DNA of 64,000 nt from Novosphingobium fuchskuhlense. GTDB lineage: Bacteria; Pseudomonadota; Alphaproteobacteria; Sphingomonadales; Sphingomonadaceae. The DNA is taken from positions 513,934 to 577,933 of the forward strand of contig NZ_KQ954244.1 of NCBI RefSeq assembly GCF_001519075.1. Reading direction: 5' to 3'. Every line of letters begins with the position of its first letter. Positions within the stretch are counted from its first letter, which is position 1. The notes under the pieces were generated by a model, which had not been told where the DNA came from, did no database searches, and saw only the letters and a list, made by a program, of their open reading frames with translations. The translations under genes and the position numbers were made by a program. Below, piece by piece: positions 24,388-33,600 of this stretch.

Positions 24388-24454
24388 GAAGGGGGGGAGC
24401 GTCCCGCCGTGGGCCGGGGAGGGGGCGGGGTAACCCACCGGCGGGACCCCCTTC
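24388..24454 (-). terminator. Long inverted repeat between P450 and msrB genes
   Basis: GAAGGGG plus GTCCCGCCG (24388-24409) is complementary to CGGCGGGAC plus CCCCTTC (24439-24454), with a further GTGGG/CCCAC inside. It lies about 50 nt beyond the P450 stop on the minus strand. There is no T run. It could end the P450 transcript or protect its 3' end. Confidence 0.5.
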
Positions 24455-24505
24455 TCCTAGCCCCGGCTAGATGAACCGAATCTGACCGAATCGGATAGGA
24501 ACCGT

Positions 24506-25840
24506 TCAGCGCTTTTCCAGCACCACTTCCAGCTTGCGGAAGCCGTGGACGAAGTTGGCCCGCACGCGCTGCACATTGCCCGCAACACGCACCCGCATCT
24601 TGCGCTCGTGCATTTCCTCGAGCAGCACGCGCAGCTGCAATTCGGCAAGGCGCGCACCGACGCAGCGGTGAATGCCGTGGCCGAACGCCAGATGGCGGCG
24701 CGCATTGGGCCGGTCGACGATCAGCTTGTCCGGATTCTCGAACACGGTCTCGTCGCGGTTGGCCGACAAGTACCACATGATCACTTTGTCGCCGGCCTTG
24801 ATCTGCTGGCCAAACAGCTCGTTGTCTGCCGTGCAGGTGCGGCGCATGTGGGCCAGCGGCGTCACGAAGCGCAGGCATTCTTGCACAGCGTTGGGGATCA
24901 GCGAGGGATCGCTTTCAAGCAACGCGCGCTGATCGGGGAACTGGTCGAGCGCATGGACGATGCCCGACATCGTGTTGCGCGTCGTATCGTTGCCGCCGAC
25001 GATCAGCAGCACGAGATTCCCCATGAATTCAAGCGGGCTCATGGTCGCCATCGCGGGCGAGTGGATCATCATCGAGATGAGATCGGGGGTGGGCGCCTTG
25101 CCCATCCGCTCCATCCACAGCCCCTGGAAATAGCGGGCCATCTCGGAGAGGATTTCGAAGCGCTGGTCGGCAAGATCGGGCGCCAGCGTCAGTTCCACGT
25201 CGCCGGCCCAATCGGACCAGAAGGTCAGAAGGCGGCGGTCAGCCCAGGGGAAGCCGAACAGGATCGCCAGCATGCCGGTGGTGAGCTCGATCGAGACTTT
25301 GTCGACCCAATCGAACTTTTCGCCCCAGGGCAGGCTGTCGAGCACTTCGCCGGTGCGCTGCCGGATCTCGGCTTCCATGCGCGCGATTTCGGCGGGGGTA
25401 AACGCCGGGGCCACGGTGCGTCGCTGGCCGGTGTGCTGGGGCCGGTCCATCGCGATGAACATCGGCATCTGGCGCTCGGCCAGCTTGGCAGGATCGGTGC
25501 CTTCCGGCGGATCGCCGATGGTGATGCCGCCATGCTGCCACGAAGAAGAAAACAGCTCAGGCAGCGATTCGACGTGCTGGATCGCCTTGTGCGTGGTGAC
25601 GTTCCAGAAGTCGCCGTAAGGCGTGCCGGTCACCTTGTTGATCGGAGCCTTGGCGCGCATCTCGGCGAAGATCGGGCCCCAGCGGTCCTCCACATAAATC
25701 GCAGAGGCGCTCACGTCCCAGGGCTGCGTGTGGTGCGGCGCAGCCTGCGGATTGGCAGCGAGCCATGCCTCGAATGCCTCGTTCGCGGTGGGCGCGGTGC
25801 GGTAGGTAAACGGGGCTTCGGGCGCGAGCTGGGTGGCCAT
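24506..25840 (-). CDS. Cytochrome P450, CYP153-like
   Basis: A 444-residue soluble bacterial P450. The I-helix oxygen-binding motif GGNDTTRN, the K-helix region MWYLSANRDE with the FENPDKLIVDRPNARRHLAFG meander, and the heme-binding loop FGHGIHRCVG with thiolate Cys393 are all present. The GGNDTTRNTMSG string and the HLAFGHGIH context resemble CYP153 enzymes, which terminally hydroxylate alkanes and fatty acids. It needs a ferredoxin and a reductase; a ferredoxin-reductase-like gene sits at 29301-30539, but no ferredoxin gene was found. A sigma70-like promoter (TTGACA-N17-GATAGT) lies upstream. The subfamily assignment is from motif memory, not a tree. Confidence 0.9.
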   Translation of the reverse strand: MATQLAPEAPFTYRTAPTANEAFEAWLAANPQAAPHHTQPWDVSASAIYVEDRWGPIFAEMRAKAPINKVTGTPYGDFWNVTTHKAIQHVESLPELFSSSWQHGGITIGDPPEGTDPAKLAERQMPMFIAMDRPQHTGQRRTVAPAFTPAEIARMEAEIRQRTGEVLDSLPWGEKFDWVDKVSIELTTGMLAILFGFPWADRRLLTFWSDWAGDVELTLAPDLADQRFEILSEMARYFQGLWMERMGKAPTPDLISMMIHSPAMATMSPLEFMGNLVLLIVGGNDTTRNTMSGIVHALDQFPDQRALLESDPSLIPNAVQECLRFVTPLAHMRRTCTADNELFGQQIKAGDKVIMWYLSANRDETVFENPDKLIVDRPNARRHLAFGHGIHRCVGARLAELQLRVLLEEMHERKMRVRVAGNVQRVRANFVHGFRKLEVVLEKR

Positions 25841-25895
25841 GGCTATCCTTCCGATGCGGACGGCTCTTGGGCGGCCGCCCTGTCAGTCGGACAAT

Positions 25896-25924
25896 ACTAT
25901 CCTTGCAACCTACATTGCTGTCAA
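25896..25924 (-). promoter_or_regulatory. Sigma70-like promoter of the P450 gene
   Basis: On the minus strand a perfect -35 TTGACA (25924-25919) is followed after 17 bases by GATAGT (25901-25896), a fair -10. The expected start of transcription is near 25888, giving a leader of about 48 nt before the P450 ATG. The AT-rich patch stands out from the surroundings. Confidence 0.6.
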
Positions 25925-25948
25925 TAAGCGATTGCCTGCTCGAAGCGC

Positions 25949-27181
25949 TTATCGAGCGGTGGCCGCAACGGGACGGCGAAACCAGCCCCGACGCCCCCGC
26001 GCCGGGCCCGATTTCATCACCGTCCGGCGGAACAGCTGCGCCCCCACGCGGATGATCACGCCGACCCACACCGCCTGATAGACCAGCGCAACCAGATGCG
26101 GCCAGAGCACCGGCGATTGCGCCGCCTGCGCGAGCATCGCGAAGGGTGAACTCACCGGGAAGACCTGGCTTGCCGTCTCGATCCAGGTGCCGGGCCGCGC
26201 CAGCGCATAGCTCGCGAAGAAGAACACCATGAGCTGCATCATCGTGACCGGCATGGACAGCGTCTGCACTTCGCGCACCGTGGTCGCCATGCCGCCGATC
26301 GAGAGGAACAGCGAGCCAAGCAGGAGGTAAGCCATTGCAAAGTAGAGGAAGCCGAGCAGGCAGAACATCGGCCAGCCGACCGACGGGGTGGCTAGCAGCG
26401 GGATCGACTTCATGCCGGCGAGCATCAGCAGGCCATAGACCGAACCCCAGACCGCAATGCCGACAAGGCTGACCGCGAGCATGGCGAAGAGCTTGCCGAG
26501 GAACAGCGCGTCCATCGGGATCGAAGCGGCGAGCACCTCGATGATCTTGTTGGCCTTTTCCTCGACGAGGTTGGAGAGCACCATGCCCGCCAGCAGCATC
26601 GTCAGCAGGAATAGCAGAACCTGCCCGGCCTGCGCCGTCACCGCGAGATCGACGTGCTGCTTGGCCGCGGTGGTGGCGATCTTGTCCTCGATCACGTCTG
26701 GATAGGTGCGCGGCCCCGGCGCACCGGCCTCCGCTGCGATCAGTGCTAACTGGCCGCGCCATTGGTCGACGCGTTCGGAGGTGGCGGTGAGCACCGGCTT
26801 GTCCAGCGTTCCGGTCACCACTGCGGCAAGCTGCGGCGCGCCCTTCACGCCCTTGCTGGCGAGCACGGTGCGCGCATCGAACGTCTCGCCCGGGGCGAGC
26901 CGCGCGAGGACCGTGTATTCCGGCACGAAGCCAGCCATCCTGGGGGCAAGGCCGGCCCGCGCGGCCACCAGCAAATCGCCCTGGTGCGCCGGCATGGCAA
27001 TGCCGACCACCGGCCGATCGATATCGCGTGAGACCTGCGAGCCGACCGCCGCCGCCATCGCACCGATGAACACCGGAAACAGCGGGCCGATCAGGAAAAA
27101 GATGAAGGTCTTCGAGAAGATCACCGCGCAGAAATCGCGGCGCGCGATCACCCAGGCGGCGGCAAGATGGTGGCGGAGCAT
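25949..27181 (-). CDS. ABC-2 type transporter permease (NatB-like)
   Basis: A 410-residue membrane protein with one N-terminal helix (residues about 20-45), a long extracytoplasmic domain, then five or so helices in the C-terminal half. The block VLSNLVEEKANKIIEVLAASIP is the signature of ABC-2 permeases of the NatB/YhaP group, usually sodium or drug exporters. The start overlaps the stop of its ATPase gene by one base (TGATG), confirming that they form one transporter. Substrate is unknown. Confidence 0.88.
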   Translation of the reverse strand: MLRHHLAAAWVIARRDFCAVIFSKTFIFFLIGPLFPVFIGAMAAAVGSQVSRDIDRPVVGIAMPAHQGDLLVAARAGLAPRMAGFVPEYTVLARLAPGETFDARTVLASKGVKGAPQLAAVVTGTLDKPVLTATSERVDQWRGQLALIAAEAGAPGPRTYPDVIEDKIATTAAKQHVDLAVTAQAGQVLLFLLTMLLAGMVLSNLVEEKANKIIEVLAASIPMDALFLGKLFAMLAVSLVGIAVWGSVYGLLMLAGMKSIPLLATPSVGWPMFCLLGFLYFAMAYLLLGSLFLSIGGMATTVREVQTLSMPVTMMQLMVFFFASYALARPGTWIETASQVFPVSSPFAMLAQAAQSPVLWPHLVALVYQAVWVGVIIRVGAQLFRRTVMKSGPARGRRGWFRRPVAATAR

Positions 27182-28203
27182 CAGCGGCGACCCTTCTTTT
27201 CAGTGGCGCGTTCGGCTGCCTCCTGCGCGGATTCCTCCAGCGCGCGGGCAGCCGCTTCGCCGGCGATGGAAACGAACGCGTCGTGCAGGCCCGGCCGCTC
27301 GATCGAGAGGCTCAGGATACCGGCATCGCCTTCGATGAGCGCACGCAGCAGCGGCTCGACGCCGCTTTCGGGCAGGGTGAAGAACCAGAAGCGCCCCTCG
27401 TGGCGCGCATCGGCGGGAATGGCGGCGCGCCACGGCCCATCCTGCGCGCGGGTTTCGAGGCGGACCTGCGGACGCAGCCGATCGCGCGCGGCATCGACCG
27501 GGCCTGCGAACGGCACCTTGCCGCCCGCGATGATGGCGATCTGGTCGCACAGCCGCTCGGCATGGGCGATGACGTGGGTGGAGAAGATTACCGTCGTCCC
27601 GCGCTCCGCCAGGCTTCGGATCATCCGTTCGAGCTTGCCCTGGTTGAGCGCATCCAGCCCTGAAAACGGCTCGTCGAACACCACGAGATCGGGCTCGTGC
27701 ACCAGCGTGCCGAGCAGCTGCACCTGCTGCGCCATGCCCTTCGAAAGCTGGCGTATCTGGCGATCAGCAGCATAGCCAAGCCCGTGCTGCTCCAGAAGGT
27801 CGCGGCCCCGCCGGCGGCCCTCCTTGAGCGGCACACCGCGCAGGGCGGCGAGGAATGCGATGGCTTCGCTGGCTTTCATCGCCGGATAGAGCCCGCGCTC
27901 CTCGGGCAGATAGCCGATGCGCCGCGCGACTTCGGTGGGCCGTTCATGCCCCAGCACGCGGCGATAGCCCGAATCGGGATCGATGATGCCAAGCAGCATG
28001 CGCAAGGTCGTCGTCTTGCCCGCGCCATTGGGGCCGAGAATGCCGTAGATCGAACCACGCGGCACCGAAATGTCCACCCCGTCGACAGCGGTGAAACCGT
28101 CGAAGCGCTTGACGAGGCCGCGCGCCTCGATTGCGAGCTCAGCAGAAGGAACGTTGTCCGACACGGGCGTCCCGGTAAAGGAGGCAAAGGGTTCGATCTT
28201 CAT
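27181..28203 (-). CDS. ABC transporter ATP-binding protein (NatA-like)
   Basis: A 340-residue ATPase. Walker A is GPNGAGKTTTL, the signature motif is LSKGMAQQVQL (a variant with Lys and Met in place of the usual SGGQ), and Walker B is DLVVFDEPFSGLD with the switch His in STHVIAHAE. A C-terminal DUF4162-type region follows. With the downstream permease it should export an unknown substrate. The start at 28203 gives a short N-terminal extension before the conserved IEARGLVKRF; later starts are possible. It diverges from queG with a 31-nt gap. Confidence 0.9.
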   Translation of the reverse strand: MKIEPFASFTGTPVSDNVPSAELAIEARGLVKRFDGFTAVDGVDISVPRGSIYGILGPNGAGKTTTLRMLLGIIDPDSGYRRVLGHERPTEVARRIGYLPEERGLYPAMKASEAIAFLAALRGVPLKEGRRRGRDLLEQHGLGYAADRQIRQLSKGMAQQVQLLGTLVHEPDLVVFDEPFSGLDALNQGKLERMIRSLAERGTTVIFSTHVIAHAERLCDQIAIIAGGKVPFAGPVDAARDRLRPQVRLETRAQDGPWRAAIPADARHEGRFWFFTLPESGVEPLLRALIEGDAGILSLSIERPGLHDAFVSIAGEAAARALEESAQEAAERATEKKGRR

Positions 28204-28234
28204 GCGAACCGCCGTTAACCGTAAGGCATGAACG

Positions 28235-29317
28235 ATGGGCGCAGCAAGTATGGTTAACGGCGCGGAGACCACGCTGGAAGACCGGATCAGGGCCGAGGCG
28301 CACCGGCTCGGCTTTGCCGCCTGCGGGATTGCGCCCGCAGCAGATGACGCGCTGCGCGCCGCGCGGCTGGAGCAATGGCTTGCCGAAGGCAACCACGGCT
28401 CGATGGAGTGGATGGAGACCCGCCTCGAGCACCGCCGCGGCCCGCAATCGCTCTGGCCCGAGGCGAAGAGCGTGATCGCGCTTGGCATGAGCTATGCCCC
28501 CGCCGCCGATCCCATGGTGCTGGCCGAAGCGAAGGACCGGGCGCGCATCTCGGTCTATGCGCAAGGGGCGGATTATCACGACGTGGTGAAGCGCGCGCTG
28601 AAGGCCTTGGCGCGCTGGATCGTGGCAGACGTGCCGGGGGCCGAGGTCAAGGTTTTCGTCGATACCGCGCCGGTGATGGAAAAGCCGCTGGGCGAGGCGG
28701 CGGGGATCGGCTGGCAGGGCAAGCATACCAATCTCGTCAGCCGCGGCCACGGTTCATGGCTGTTCCTCGGCGCGATCTACACCACATTGGCGCTGGAGCC
28801 CGATGCGCCCCATGCCGATCGCTGCGGCAGCTGCACGGCCTGCCAGCGCGCCTGCCCGACGGACGCCTTCCCGGCACCCTACCGGCTCGATGCGCGGCGC
28901 TGCATTTCCTACCTCACGATCGAGCACAAGGGGCCAATCCCCGATGCGTTCCGGGCCGCGATGGGCAACCGCATCTATGGCTGTGACGATTGTCTTGCGG
29001 TCTGCCCGTGGAATCGCTTTGCCAGCACGGCAGCGACCAACAAGGCCTTCCTGCCGCGCGCCGAACTGGCCGCACCGCGTCTGGCGGAACTGCTGGTGCT
29101 GGATGATGCGGCGTTCCGCGCGCTCTTCGCCGGCTCGCCGATCAAGCGCATCGGGCGTGACAGGTTCGTGCGCAATTGCCTCTATGCTGCGGGTAACAGC
29201 GGCGATCCCGGCCTGCTGGCCCCGGTGCAGCGCCTGCTGGCCGATCCCGATCCCGCCGTGGCCGACGCGGCGAGCTGGGCGCTGGACCGCCTAGCAGAAG
29301 CTATGCCAGTTCCTTGA
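28235..29317 (+). CDS. queG: Epoxyqueuosine reductase
   Basis: A 360-residue iron-sulfur and cobalamin enzyme that carries out the last step of queuosine synthesis, reducing epoxyqueuosine in tRNA. Two ferredoxin-type cluster motifs are visible: [16 protein letters not shown] and [11 protein letters not shown], which together bind two [4Fe-4S] clusters. The N-terminal domain has the family's GFAACGIAP and [15 protein letters not shown] blocks, and a HEAT-like C-terminal part follows. The ATG at 28250 (MVNGAE) is an equally good start. The 3' end overlaps the convergent ferredoxin-reductase gene by 17 nt. Confidence 0.95.
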   Translation: MGAASMVNGAETTLEDRIRAEAHRLGFAACGIAPAADDALRAARLEQWLAEGNHGSMEWMETRLEHRRGPQSLWPEAKSVIALGMSYAPAADPMVLAEAKDRARISVYAQGADYHDVVKRALKALARWIVADVPGAEVKVFVDTAPVMEKPLGEAAGIGWQGKHTNLVSRGHGSWLFLGAIYTTLALEPDAPHADRCGSCTACQRACPTDAFPAPYRLDARRCISYLTIEHKGPIPDAFRAAMGNRIYGCDDCLAVCPWNRFASTAATNKAFLPRAELAAPRLAELLVLDDAAFRALFAGSPIKRIGRDRFVRNCLYAAGNSGDPGLLAPVQRLLADPDPAVADAASWALDRLAEAMPVP

Positions 29318-30539
29318 GCGGGGTGCCCGCATCGGCCAGCTTTTCGGGTGCGATCACGGCACCGGTCTCCACCAGCTTGCGGCCCTGCACATAGTCCTTG
29401 ACCATGTTGACGCAATCGAGCGCGACGACCTTGCCCGCCTTGAGGTAGATCACCGAAAAACTGCGCGTGGCCGGATCACCGCGCGTGACGACGGCGTCAT
29501 GCCCGGTCGAGAGGCCAACGGTCTGGAGTTTGAGGTCATACTGGTTCGACCAGAACCACGGCACCGCGTGGTAGCTGGCTTCCACGCCACAGATCGTCTT
29601 CGCCGCAACCGTCGCCATGTCATTGGCGTTCTGCACCGATTCGAGCCGGATTACCGCGCCATCCGCGAAGGCATTGGCGTGCGCGGCGCAATCGCCGATC
29701 GCATAGACATCGGGCAGCGAGGTGCGGCATTGGCTGTCGACCGTCACGCCATTTGCGCCTTCCGCGCCCGCCGCCCGGAGCGGCTCGACACACGGGATAA
29801 TGCCGATGCCGACGATGACGAGATCGGCGGGCAGCACGGTACCGTCGGCGAGCTTCACGCCGCTCACCTTGCCGCCTTCACCAACCAGACAATCGACCAT
29901 CACGCCGGTCCGCAGATCGACACCGTGGGCGCGATGATCGGCTTCGTAGAACGCCGACAATGCCTCACCCGCGACGCGCGCCAGCACGCGCGGCAGGGCT
30001 TCAAGCAACGTGACATGGCAATCGAGCTTGGTCAGCACGGCGGCCGCCTCCAGCCCGATATAGCCGCCGCCGATCACCACGGCGCGGCGCGCGCCGGCAT
30101 CGAGTTCACCCATGAGCCGGTCGACATCCTCACGCGTGCGAACGGCGTGAACGCCGGCCAGATCGGCACCGGCGCAGGTCAGTTTGCGCGGATCGCCGCC
30201 TGCCGCCCAGATAAGGTGGCCGTAAGCGAGCTTGCGGCCATCGCCGAGCGTCGCGACGTGCGCAGCGGCATCGAGCGCGGTGACTTCGGTGCCGAGCAGC
30301 ATGGTGACGGCCTTGTCCGCCCAGAACGCCTCGGGCCGGATCATGATGCGATCGAAGGTTTTGTCGCGCGCAAGGTATTCCTTGGAGAGCGGCGGGCGTT
30401 CGTAGGGCAGCTCGGGTTCGCGACCCACGACGAAAATCGTGCCGGCAAACCCGTTCTGCCGCAGCGCTATTCCGGCCTGTGCGCCGCCGTGGCCCGCACC
30501 GACGATCACCACGTCTACCGAAAGATCCGTCCCGCTCAT
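29301..30539 (-). CDS. FAD-dependent ferredoxin--NAD(P)+ reductase
   Basis: A 412-residue flavoprotein with two Rossmann folds: the FAD site [13 protein letters not shown] near the N-terminus and the NAD(P) site [12 protein letters not shown] near residue 160, plus DVYAIGDCA of the FAD domain. The layout and the [11 protein letters not shown] motif match putidaredoxin and rhodocoxin reductases and the ArR reductase of Novosphingobium, which feed electrons to P450s via a [2Fe-2S] ferredoxin. It may serve the CYP153-like enzyme 3.5 kb away, although the two genes are separated by an ABC transporter and queG. No ferredoxin gene is adjacent. Confidence 0.9.
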   Translation of the reverse strand: MSGTDLSVDVVIVGAGHGGAQAGIALRQNGFAGTIFVVGREPELPYERPPLSKEYLARDKTFDRIMIRPEAFWADKAVTMLLGTEVTALDAAAHVATLGDGRKLAYGHLIWAAGGDPRKLTCAGADLAGVHAVRTREDVDRLMGELDAGARRAVVIGGGYIGLEAAAVLTKLDCHVTLLEALPRVLARVAGEALSAFYEADHRAHGVDLRTGVMVDCLVGEGGKVSGVKLADGTVLPADLVIVGIGIIPCVEPLRAAGAEGANGVTVDSQCRTSLPDVYAIGDCAAHANAFADGAVIRLESVQNANDMATVAAKTICGVEASYHAVPWFWSNQYDLKLQTVGLSTGHDAVVTRGDPATRSFSVIYLKAGKVVALDCVNMVKDYVQGRKLVETGAVIAPEKLADAGTPLKELA

Positions 30540-30629
30540 GCCGCGCTCTCCTGTTGTCGGCGCGGATTTGGCGAAATTGCGCGCCGCGTCAACTGGCCGG
30601 AACGCAATTGTCCGCCCCGGCCGGGCAGA

Positions 30630-33600
30630 TCAGCGCGCCAGCAAGGTCCGCGCCTGGCTCGCCAGCTGCGCCAGCATGGCCGGGGCGACGCCGCCTGCCC
30701 CTTGCGCGCGGCCCGTCAGCGCGCGGAAATTGCGCACCGGGGCAGCGTGCGCCTCGAGCCACTGCGCGACGGCGCCGCCCGGATCCTGCCCGGCAGCGCG
30801 GGCGAGGAAATCGAGCCGCATCTGCTGGAAATCACGCGCAAGGCCCGCAACGAGCAGACGCTCCCACGGATCGGACGGGTTCATCCTGCTGGCCGCCTGC
30901 TGCGCCCAATCGAGCCCGAGCGCCGCACCAAGCGCCGAGAATGCCACCGTCAGCGACGCCGGATCAATGGCCCGGGTGGCAGCGAGGTGAGCAAGGCCGA
31001 TGGCCCCGTCCATATCGACGAGATGGGCGATGCGTTGCGCCACGTTGGGCGGCACCCCCTGATCGGTGAGTTCGGCCAGCAATCGCCGCGCCTGCACCTT
31101 GGCCTCGCCCTGCAGCAGTTCGCCGGTCGAGGCTGAGAGCTGCGAGACGCCTGAGGACAGCTTGCCGATGAGCGTGCCCGGCTCGAGCGAGCCGCGCCCT
31201 GCACGCAGGACATCGGCGATATGGCCGCGCAGCACCTCAGCAACGCGGGCATAGAGCGAGAGGCGCAGCTGTTCGGGCATAGCATCGCCGTCCGGACCAT
31301 CGAGCAGCGCCCAGATACCCTTGAGATCGAGCAGCTGCGCCGCGACCACGAAAGCCGCCGCGACTTGCGCCAGGCTGACGCCCTCTTCCTCGACGAGTTC
31401 GAAAGGATGCACGGGGCCGAGATCGTTGACGATGCGGTTGGCGAGCTTGGTCGCGATCAGTTCGCGGCGCAGGCGGTGATGGCGGATATCCTCGGCGAAT
31501 GCTTCCCGCATCTGCGGCGGGAACGCGGCGAAGAGATCGGCCTCCAGCACCGGATCATCGACCACCGGGCTCTCCTCCAGCGCGCGCTGAAGCACCAGCT
31601 TGGCGCTGGAGAGCAGCACCGCGAGTTCGGGCCGGGTGAAGCCATGGCCACCGGCCGCTCGGCGCAACATGTCCTCGCTGCTGGCGAGCCCCTCGGTCTT
31701 GCGGTCGAGGTCGCCGCCTTCCTCGAGCACATCGACCAGACGTGCATAGGCCGGTGCCGCGCCCGGCCCGCCGCGCTCGGCGATCGACAGCGCGAGGGCC
31801 TGCAGCCGGTTGTCCTCCAGCACAAGGCCAGAGACATCATCGGTCATCGCGGTGAGCAAGGCGACGCGGCCCGGCTCGTCGAGCCGCCCGGCACGCTTGG
31901 CCGAGGCGAGTGCGATCTTGATGTTGACCTCGTTGTCCGAGCAATCGACCCCGGCCGAGTTGTCGATGAAATCGGTGTTGATCCGCCCGCCGCGCCCGCT
32001 GGCGCCGATGAGCGAATATTCGATGCGCCCGGCCTGTGTGGTGCCGAGATTGGCGCCCTCTCCGATCACGCGCGCACGCACGTCCGCACCGTTGATACGC
32101 AGGGCGTCGTTGGCGGGATCGCCCACCGCGACGTTGTTTTCGGCGGAAGCCTTCACATAAGTGCCGATGCCGCCGAACCACAGGAGGTCGACCCGCGCCT
32201 TGAGGATCGCGGCGATCAGCGCTTCGGGATCGAGTTCAGCGGCCTCGACACCGAGCAATGCGCGGATCTCGTCCGAGAGCGGGATCAGCTTCATCGTCCG
32301 GGCGAACACGCCGCCGCCCTGCGAGATCAGCGTCTTGTCGTAATCATCCCAACTGGAGCGCGGCAGCGCGAACAGCCGCGCGCGCTCTGCCCAGCTGGCA
32401 GCCGGGTCGGGCGCGGGATCGAGGAAGATGTGCCGGTGATCGAACGCCGCCACCACCTTGAGTGCTTTCGAAAGCAGCATGCCGTTGCCGAACACATCGC
32501 CCGACATGTCTCCGCAGCCCGCGACCGTGATCGGCTGGGTCTGCACATCGACGCCCAGTTCCTTGAAGTGGCGCTGCACCGAAAGCCATGCGCCCTTCGC
32601 GGTGATGCCCATGGCCTTGTGGTCATAGCCCTTCGAACCGCCGCTCGCGAAGGCATCGTCGAGCCAGAAACCCTTGGCCTCGGCGATGGCATTGGCAATG
32701 TCGGAAAAGGTCGCGGTGCCCTTGTCCGCCGCGACGACGAAATAGGGGTCCTCGCCATCGCGGATGATCACGCTTTCGGGGTGGACCACCTGGCCGTCGA
32801 CGATGTTGTCCGTCACCGAAAGCAGCGTACGGATGAACACTTCGTAGCTGGCGCGGCCCTCGGCCAACCAGGACTCGCGCGCGCGGACCGGATCGGGGAG
32901 CTGCTTGGGATAGAACCCGCCCTTGGCGCCGGTCGGCACGATCACCGCGTTCTTCACGCGCTGCGCCTTCATCAGGCCGAGCACTTCGGTGCGGAAGTCG
33001 TCGCGCCGGTCGGACCAGCGCAGACCGCCGCGCGCCACGGGTCCGGCGCGCAAGTGGATGCCCTCGACGCGCGGGGAATAGACGAAGATCTCGCGCCACG
33101 GCACCGGGCGCGGCAGGCCTGGCACCAGCGCCGAATCGATCTTGAATGCCAGCGCTTCGCCCGCCGCCGGGCTGAATGCATTGGTGCGCAGGATTGCCTC
33201 GGCGAGCGCACGGAACTGGCGCAGCAGGCGGTCGTCATTGATCGCGGCGACCCCGGCGAGTCCGGTGCGAATCTGCTCGGAAAAGCGCGCTTCGGCCTCG
33301 GTGCGGTCTTCGACAAAAGCGGGGTCATGCCGCGCGAGGAACAGGCCGATCAATCCGCGGGTCACCATGGGCGCGCTGCGCAGCGCCTCGACCGCGGTGG
33401 CAATCGAAAAGGTCATTCCGGCCTGGCGCAAGTAGCGATACCAGGCGCGCATCCAGTTCGCCCCGCGCGCGGTGAGCCCGGCGGTAACGATCAGGCGGTT
33501 GAACGCATCATCCTCCGCGCTGCCGTTGAGCACCGCCGCCAGCGATTCCTCTATCGCCTCCTGGCGCGCGAGCAGCGCTTCGCCCTCGATCCCTTCGGGG

